Below are positions 57,163 through 64,000 of a DNA stretch of 64,000 nt, one piece after another. Both the position numbers and the translations under genes were made by a program. How positions within the stretch are numbered: position 1 is the first letter of the stretch; each line of letters begins with the position of its first letter. Origin of the DNA: Diphasiastrum complanatum (taxonomy: Eukaryota; Streptophyta; Lycopodiopsida; Lycopodiales; Lycopodiaceae); NCBI GenBank assembly GCA_029204225.1, contig CM055113.1, forward strand, positions 32,491,363-32,555,362. The letters are read 5' to 3'. The notes under the pieces were generated by a model. It did no database searches. It saw nothing but the letters and a program-made list of their open reading frames with translations, and was not told where the DNA came from.

Positions 57163-58166
57163 TCACATTTGCAACAAGTTTTCCACTGCATTTGTGGTTC
57201 TCACAGCTGTTGCACCTGTAGACTTCGGAGGTTTCAAGTCCTTGATGGATGGTAACTTGCATTTATTGCCAAGTTTTGCTTCACTTTCACTTGAATCAAA
57301 TTCACCACCTAAATTTCTAGTGCCATTGCCTTTTTTAGGTGTAGGCCAGTGTCTCCTCGAAACGCGTTTCGAATGTTGAAACACGTTCGAAACGGGACGT
57401 ACGAAACGACCTCGTTTCAAAACGTCGTTTCAGTGTTCGAAACAACCGAAAAAAAAAAAAAACCAATTTTTTTTTCCTAAAACCGCTCCATAAGCTTTGT
57501 AGTATGTACTGGCAACGGGCATGAACAGATTCTCGCAACATAATAACCTATCCATGATAGTATCAATAATTTCAATAATTGACTAAGGAAAGTGACCATA
57601 ATCACCATACACAGCTTCTCCTCCTGAAATTGCATTCTAATTTCTCTAGAGCATTCTCATGAAATTGGATGTATCTACTTGTTACTAGACTGTCTATGAC
57701 ATCTGTTAACCCTAAAAACCACGCCATAAGCTTTGTAGTATGTACTGGCAATGGGCATGAACAGATTCTCGCAACCTAATAACCTATCCATGACAGTATC
57801 AATAATTGATTGAGGAAGTGACCATAGTCACCATACACAGCTTCTCCTCTTGAAATTGCATTCTCTAGAGCATTCTCATGAAATTGGATGTATCTACTTG
57901 TTACTAGACTTTCTATGACATCTGTAAACCCCAAAAACCCTCAAAAACACATTTTCAAAAAAAAAAAAAATCCTAAAAAAAATTTCCCGTTTCGAAGCTG
58001 AACCAAACGCGTATGAAACGACGTACGAAACGCGCCCATGAAACATTGGTGTAGGCATAGGCCTCACTTGCTCAAGGATCTGTTTTGACGTAAGCTTGTC
58101 CTCAACTTTGGCAAGAAGTCCATCAAACGTCTGAGGATCATGATTAGTATATCTTGGAGATGCCAT
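57163..58166 (-). pseudogene. Retrotransposon first ORF (gag-like), split by a hAT-like element
   Basis: The minus strand has an ATG at 58164-58166 (MASPRYTNHDPQTFDGLLAK) and runs to a Pro/Met-rich stretch at 58057. After the element 57347-58048 is removed with one copy of its 8-bp duplication, the frame continues in phase through a Lys/Gly-rich, then acidic segment to a stop at 57163, about 104 codons in total. I find no catalytic or zinc-binding motif. A primer-binding-site-like sequence lies 600 bases upstream, which suggests the leader and first ORF of an LTR retrotransposon. It could instead be a truncated host gene. Confidence 0.5.
57347..58048. mobile_element. hAT-like element, 702 bp, with internal tandem duplication
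   Basis: Ends read inward CAGTGTCTCC and CAATGTTTCATG, followed on both sides by many GAAACG(CG)TTTC-type palindromes. The exact 8-bp duplication GTGTAGGC flanks it (57339-57346 and 58049-58056). Inside, a ~230-bp unit is repeated in tandem (57478-57715 and 57716-57940, about 90% alike by eye; landmark CATAAGCTTTGTAGTATGTA). No transposase is encoded. Confidence 0.85.
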
Positions 58167-58763
58167 AGTTGAAGAAAGTCTAGCAAAACCAAAGCAGTGT
58201 GCACAAAATTGTGCAAAATCAAGTAGCTAAAGCCCTTTTAGCAAACTAGAAACAAGTTCTCTACACAATGACTAAGTATATAGATAAATAGATAGATAAA
58301 CTTGAATTCTAAGAGAACTAGATAGAATTGACCTTCTACAACTAAGTCTAAGCATTATACAAACTTTTTCTTTTAAAAAATCAGCAAAGCTAGGGTTGCA
58401 AACTAGCAATTAACCAAAAGTGAGGAGTATTCATTGAATAAAAAGGCAAATAATCCTACCCTAGCAACGACCTACTTCTAGAAACTATTGCAATTGTCAC
58501 TACATATTGAAGAAGTTGCAAGCAACTTTGCAAACTTGTGTAGGTTGGAGTTTCACGAAAGCAAAGAGAAAATGCATGAAAAGTAGCAAAATCTGCTCAT
58601 AGGTTGCTAGAAGACCAACGATCCACCATAGGGCACCAATCTGTAGTCTTTTAGGCTCCAATCACTCCACGGATCTCCAATATTAGGGAACTAGCCCTTA
58701 AGCTTCCAAAGGAACCCCAACTGAGGATCAAATTGATGCAAATCCCACCAAGTATGGAAAGTA

Positions 58764-58778
58764 GCTCCTTTGATACCA
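58764..58778 (-). promoter_or_regulatory. LTR-retrotransposon primer-binding site (initiator tRNA-Met type)
   Basis: On the minus strand TGGTATCAAAGGAGC closely follows GTGACA, a plausible LTR end at 58781. It matches the usual TGGTATCAGAGC primer site at 11 of the first 12 positions. The presumed 5' LTR extends to the right from 58781; its far end and a partner LTR were not found. Confidence 0.6.
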
Positions 58779-58781
58779 AAT

Positions 58782-61400
58782 GTCACAAACCAAAGCCAAC
58801 AAAACCCAAAAAGACACCAAGGTGTACACAAAATATCCAGTTTATTGGTTCCTCCTCACAGTACATAGCAAGATCCTGTCACACAAACACTTAAGAGCAC
58901 TGTTGCAAAGTCTCCCCTCAGCCATAGCTGCATAGGAGAAAAAGTGAAGCATACTATAGAGGCTCTCCCTCTTGAGTTGCTATGGAGAATACTTTCTAAG
59001 CAAACATGTGGTGCATGTTAAATCCTTGCTACTTATTTACATTTGCTGGCAAAACACCATAGGCCAACCACTAGCGGGAGCCATTTGAAAATTACAATTT
59101 GCAATTTGCAATTCCAATGTGTTCATACTAAGGCAAGATTGTAAGTACACGACAATTGATTAAGCCGAAACATGCTACATGTTATAGCTCGAATGAAAGA
59201 GAAACTTTGAGATAGTATTGTTGCATGTTGAATCTCATGCTTGCATGCATTGTTAGGTGGAAAGATGGTTAAAAGTCTATTTGTTAGGCAACGTTTTACC
59301 CGAACCAAAATGCATATTATTTGGGCCAATTGGACCACTGTCTCCCAAATTAACCAAATGCATTTGTAGTTACGGAGGTTGGGCACACCATCAAAGCAAG
59401 GCATGGCTACCTAAGAATGGGCTTTTGGTTTAATTGCTATTGTTTGAGATTTAGCTTTGCTTAGGTTTTCTTCCACCTGGTGGTTGTCTTTGTTGAGCAC
59501 TTATGTGTTCATAAATTTTCAAATGTTAGATGTGTAGAGTGACAACTGAGAACCACCATTTACTTACCAAAGCATGATATTTTGTCTTGCAGGTTCAACT
59601 AGGATCCCCTAAAAGCACAACCAATATGGTGGCAAAAACTAAGGACCACCATGAGTATGAGTGCCTGCCCTTGCTTGGTGAGCTATTTCAATCTTCACTA
59701 GTGTATAGGATATTTCACAGTGTGATTTATACTAGAACTTATCATTTATCATCTAGCCAACCGTAAGTTAACCTTGAATAGATACACATTCATTTAGCTT
59801 ATTATCAATGTTCTAGCAACTTGTAAACATCTCTTTATCATCATCATACATATAAATGAGTGTAAGAGCAATGCAATAGATGCATTAGGTCTCGTTGTGG
59901 ACATTGACATTAGGCTTATGGGTCTTGTTAATTGTTTAGGTGTCCATTTCACAATTACTTACTTGGCATCTTCTAAAAAGTGGTAGGCTCTCTTGTTCAG
60001 GCATGTGCATAAAAGTTACAAACATCCAAGAGCAGGTTTTTTCTATTGTGAAACATTAGAAAATACTCATCACAAGAAGGCCAAGGAATCTAACATGTGT
60101 CGAAGTCGGAAGAAGTTTTCAACATGAGATAAGATGTGCAATGTCAAATGATATGCATGATAACACAGCCCATTTCTCACAAATGTGTGTTGTGAACAAA
60201 CATTAAGAAAGTTTCTATTTGTCTTTGAATTAAACACTTTCGCTATTTCTGGGACAGTGATTTGATCGTCCTAAATATTTCATTCCATTCATTGTTGGTT
60301 CTCAAGAAATATATTTATTTGAAGGATTTAGTAAGTTTATTGCAGTCAACAAATTCGTAGAAAACCAAAGTGGAAAGGAAATGAAATCGTCAGAACTAAA
60401 TAGAGCAGAATTTTGGAGGATTTGTGCAGTTAAACAATGATTTACAACAACTAATACCCTAAAACAAAATGGAGTGGTTGGAAAAGAGTAGACACATCGT
60501 GGAGAATGCTTAAAGATAAGAATGTCTCCAATATTTTGTAGGTTGAGGCCATGTATACAACAGTATCCTTGCTAATAGAAGCTCTACAAAAGCTATTACA
60601 AATATGACACCTCAAGAGGCTTGGAATCACATGCCAATTACCATAAAAAGGTTTTATCACTAAAAAACAACAATATCATTTCTCGCATATGGGGCGTTTG
60701 ATGTTATTGGGATGGAACATCTAAAATGTGGGGACATTTTATTTGATAGAAACACCTCTATTACTTGGGTTTTAGTTACTTCTTTGGAGTACAAAGTCCT
60801 AAACAGAAAGGTTCAAGGAGACAATTTTTGCCATTATACTTTTGGATTGCTTCCACTTGATCATATACCTGGAGCATTGAGTTGCCATTTTGTTGCATAT
60901 CTGCTACGATGCGTTTGGTTACCAAAATGTGAATTCTCTTGCAACATATTTATGTGTATTTCCATATGATTCATATCCTTAACGCTTTCTCAGTACTACA
61001 TACTGATGTAAACAATTTCTAATTTGCATGATCTTATCATCCAAATGTTGAGGATATAAGTGTTCTTGTGCAGAATATCGTACCGTTTCAGGAGTTGCCG
61101 GGCCCTTGGTCATCCTAGACAAAGTGAAGGTTAGCCATCATCTTTCTAAAGCTATCAAGTATGATTACATCACATAGAGCATCTCATAAGAGAATACTTT
61201 TATTGGGGAGGTGATTCGGTCAAGAAATAATTATACAGATCTTTAATTGAAGAGGCTACCACCTCTTTTCCAATCTTGAAGAGTTCCAATTGTATGCCTT
61301 CCACGCCTTGTGCTTCCCATTGACCGTACTTGTTATTCCTTCCTCAATATCCTTGTCAAATTTTTGTAAACCATAGGGCTTGCTGAATTCTCACTTGAAT
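58782..61400. other. Presumed LTR and gene-free flank
   Basis: The first few hundred bases may be the 5' LTR of the minus-strand element. Beyond 59.1 kb I see only short random frames and AT-rich DNA. Confidence 0.5.
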
Positions 61401-61404
61401 TGGA

Positions 61405-61419
61405 GGGGGGGGGGGGGGG
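61405..61419 (+). repeat. Poly-G run of 15
   Basis: A mononucleotide G run in AT-rich DNA; its length may be affected by sequencing. Confidence 0.9.
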
Positions 61420-61811
61420 TTTCTCAATTCCTTTCTCCTATCATATAAACTCCTGGCATAATTGAACCATGCATCAAGTTAACTGTTTTTAGATGGGCAA
61501 GCAGGTTCGTCAGGGAGCATTTGGATCCTTTACCACATATGGTATAGCCGATGTTGTTGCAAGGCAATTATAATTTCACATATGTATGATACACTGAAAA
61601 ATGATGGTCATTATGAGATAAATATAGAAATGAACATGGAAGGAGGATATTTTGGTGGAAGAGCATCTTTTGCTGGAATTTGATTACTAGAAGTTCTCCT
61701 CAAATCTTGTCACAAAAAACTTGTCACTGTAAATTTTAACTTCGTTCAAGCCTCGAAACTCTGAGCCCAAAACAATATGGGTTGGAGCTGCTTGCCCACT
61801 AACTGTGGGGT

Positions 61812-62575
61812 GAACCGTACCACGGTTCATGAACCGTGGTACGGTTCTTCTATTTAATTAAATAATTAATTAATTAATTAAGTACCAAATTCACAGATTT
61901 CACAGATGATTTCATAGATTTCACAGATTTCACATGATGTACAGATGATTTGACAGATGATACAGATGATTTGACAGATGTGAAATCATCTGAAATCATC
62001 ACTGCAAGTATGTTAAGTCAAATCATCTGTACATCATGTGAAATCTGTCAAATCAGTGATGATTTCAGATGATTTCACATCTGTCAAATCATCTGTATCA
62101 TCTGTCAAATCATCTGTACATCATGTGAAATCTGTATCATCTGTGAAATCTATGAAATCATCTGTGAAATCTGTGAATTTGGTTATTAATTAATCATTTT
62201 ATTAAATAGAGGAACCGTACCACGGTTCATGAACCGGGTACGGTTCATGAACCGTGGTACGGTTCCTCTATTTAATAAAATGATTAATTAATAACCAAAT
62301 TCACAGATTTCACAGATGATTTCATAGATTTCACAGATGATACAGATTTCATAGAGGAACCGTACCACGGTTCATGAACCGTGGTACGGTTCCTCTATTT
62401 GATTAAATAATTAATTAATTACCAAATTCACAGATTTCACAGATGATTTCATAGATTTCACAGATGATACAGATTTCACATGATGTACAGATGATTTGAC
62501 AGATGTGAAATCATCTGAAATCATCACTGATTTGACAGATCTCACATGATGTACAGATGATTTGACTTAACATAC
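61812..62575. repeat. Cluster of nested inverted repeats with palindromic tips
   Basis: A 36-bp perfect palindrome built from GAACCGTGGTACGGTTC and its complement lies at 61812-61847 and 62357-62392; an extended variant lies at 62212-62265. Between them the sequence 61848-61979 is the near-perfect reverse complement of 62040-62211, and a third unit (62266-62575) repeats it again in direct orientation. The body is made of CAGATGATTTCA / TGAAATCATCTG motifs. This is a foldback-like compound of at least three copies of one inverted-repeat element, with no coding capacity. Superfamily is unknown. Confidence 0.85.
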
Positions 62576-62832
62576 TTGCATTAAGGTATCCAACCCAGTT
62601 TTAAAGAATATCTTAAAACCTGTTCATTTGAAGTCGTTACTTTCTCCTATTTATGACAGCCATTTCAACAATTTTCTGATTACTCAAGACAAATTTTTGA
62701 TCTCTACTTGAGAGTTAGAATATGATATCTTATAAGGTCTTTAAATTTGTTTTAGATGCTTTTTTATGTCTATTTTTCTTTTCTAAGACATGTAAAAAAA
62801 TTTACAGACAAAACCCGATAAAAACATAAACC

Positions 62833-62885
62833 ACGGAACGTTTCCGAAATTTCGGAACGTGATCGGAACTCTACGTTCCGGAATG
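62833..62885. repeat. Palindromic GGAACG...CGTTCC tip
   Basis: GGAACGTTTCC, TTCCGAAATTTCGGAA and CGTTCCGGAATGCAGCAC lie within 53 bp. It looks like one terminus of another hAT-like element of the same architecture; the partner end is not found. Confidence 0.5.
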
Positions 62886-62973
62886 CAGCACATCTATGGT
62901 TGAATTTAGGTCATAAAATGCTCATTTTCAAAAAGAAGAATTTTGAGTAGAAGATTTTACATTGTAGTGTAAC

Positions 62974-63535
62974 CTGAGTTGCAGCGGATCGCGATCCGCT
63001 GCAAAAACGTTTCAGATCGTGCGATCCGGAAAATTAGCAATCCGCGACCCGGATCGCAAATTTTTTTTTTTTTTTGAGTTTAATACTAACTAAACCGAAA
63101 TTGAATGGTGTACATGCTTTTCCAATAGATATTTGAAATCAGTTTTGAATGGTGTTCTGATGCCAATGGTTTGCAGATCTACTGATTCTGTTTTCTGTTA
63201 GAAAATGATAGAAAGAGTTAGAAGGAGCCTTCCTTAGACTGGTGGGAATTGTCTACTTATTTTGGAATAGCTGAAACCATCTACTGATGTCCAAATTTCT
63301 GAAACCATATGAAGATGCAGCCATTTTTCTTAAACCATCTATTGATGTCCAGATTTCTAATCAATGTAGCCTGCAGCCATCTGAAACCAAGCAACAGATC
63401 TGCATAACAATTGCTTCTTTGATATCCTTTCACATGATACCCATATTGGCAACTATACAAAAAAAAAAAATTGCGTTCCGGGAAACCCTAATGGGAAATC
63501 CCGGATCGCGTTCCGGAACGCGGACTGCAACCTTG
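62974..63535. mobile_element. hAT-like element, 562 bp
   Basis: Ends read inward CTGAGTTGCAGCGGATCGCG and CAAGGTTGCAGTCCGCG, with GGATCGCGATCC and CGTTCCGGAACG palindromes next to them. The exact 8-bp duplication AGTGTAAC flanks it (62966-62973 and 63536-63543). No transposase. CAAGG agrees with the YARNG start of hAT termini. Confidence 0.85.
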
Positions 63536-63582
63536 AGTGTAACGTAGTAAAATATGCACCATAAAACTTTGTATACTGTGAC

Positions 63583-64000
63583 CAAAGATGCAGTACGCCT
63601 TCTGGATCGCGATCTGGGAATTCCCGTTAGGGTTTCCCGGATCGCAAATTTTTTTGATTATTTATTTTCAACATTTGCCAATCTGGGTATCATGTGAGAG
63701 GGTTTTAAAAAAGCAGTTCTGTTGCTTAGTTTCAGATGGTTAAGCAGCCACAAATTAGAAAACCTTTCAAAAACTTGCTGGTTGTCAGAACTTTGTGGTT
63801 GTTTAGGGTTGGCTGCATTCATTGGCTTCAAAATATTTGCATTCTCTGTACAGATCTGCAGCAATAATCTGCTCTTCATGAAGATATATCTGCATTCACT
63901 GTCCATATCTGCAGCAGTAACCATCAGCGGATCGGGATGACAAAATAAATTGAAATTGTTTTGTGATCGGGACCACGTTCTGGTCCCGGATTGCCAGCAT
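63583..64000. mobile_element. Second hAT-like element, related and inverted, cut by the window end
   Basis: Begins CAAAGATGCAGTACGCC and GGATCGCGATC; 63590-63700 is the reverse complement of about 63425-63525 of the neighbouring element (landmarks GGGTTTCCCGGATCGCAAAT and GGGTATCATGTGA). The flank ACTGTGAC (63575-63582) is the expected left target duplication. The right end is outside the window. Confidence 0.7.

Overview
The window is nuclear DNA from a land plant with a large, transposon-rich genome. The evidence is a spliced, plastid-targeted histidine-biosynthesis gene with GT-AG introns, fragments of plant families (PAR1, STP-type sugar transporter, ribosomal protein P0), and layers of Ty1/copia, Ty3/gypsy, CACTA, Mutator-like and hAT-like elements. 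Long (CT)n and (TG)n(AG)n arrays are common. A fern- or gymnosperm-grade genome looks more likely than a compact angiosperm, but that is inference. There is no sign of bacterial, plasmid or phage content.

Layout. 0-2.9 kb: an element with ~180-bp terminal inverted repeats. 3.0-7.3 kb: two partial copies (A, B) of a ~1.6-kb repeat that is complete at 33.2-34.8 kb (C). B carries an intact 116-codon gene of unknown family, C a copy broken by a 22-bp deletion. A scrambled gypsy remnant lies between A and B. 8.6-9.05 kb: the 3' part of a PAR1-family gene. 9.4-10.6 kb: a ~0.6-kb tandem duplication. 10.7-14.4 kb: a gypsy gag interrupted by a 2,084-bp CACTA element with a TTG target duplication.

15.45-25.6 kb is the only clearly intact conserved gene: HISN2, five exons, 329 codons, with TATA box. 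Intron 1 holds an LTR-like sequence, intron 3 an antisense copia element, and intron 4 a small GC-rich element. 25.8-26.5 kb: a hAT-like element with a perfect 8-bp target duplication. 27.9-29.1 kb: a decayed reverse-transcriptase gene resembling the cellular rvt/Penelope side of the RT tree. 29.3-32.1 kb: a Pack-MULE-like unit whose ~310-bp inverted repeats enclose sugar-transporter and DNA-methyltransferase-like fragments. 32.4-32.7 kb: a ribosomal P0 pseudogene.

From 35 to 56 kb the DNA is mostly decayed transposon sequence: LINE-like and gypsy RT fragments, a SWIM-domain MULE transposase on the minus strand, a DUF8039-like exon, a copia RNase H remnant and a ~62-bp minisatellite. At 57.2-58.8 kb a retrotransposon first ORF with its primer-binding site is split by a 702-bp hAT-like element. 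The last 2.2 kb is a cluster of palindromic and inverted repeats, including two more hAT-like elements in opposite orientation.

Functionally only HISN2 (histidine synthesis, plastid) can be assigned with confidence. The rest is a record of nested insertion, gene capture and decay.
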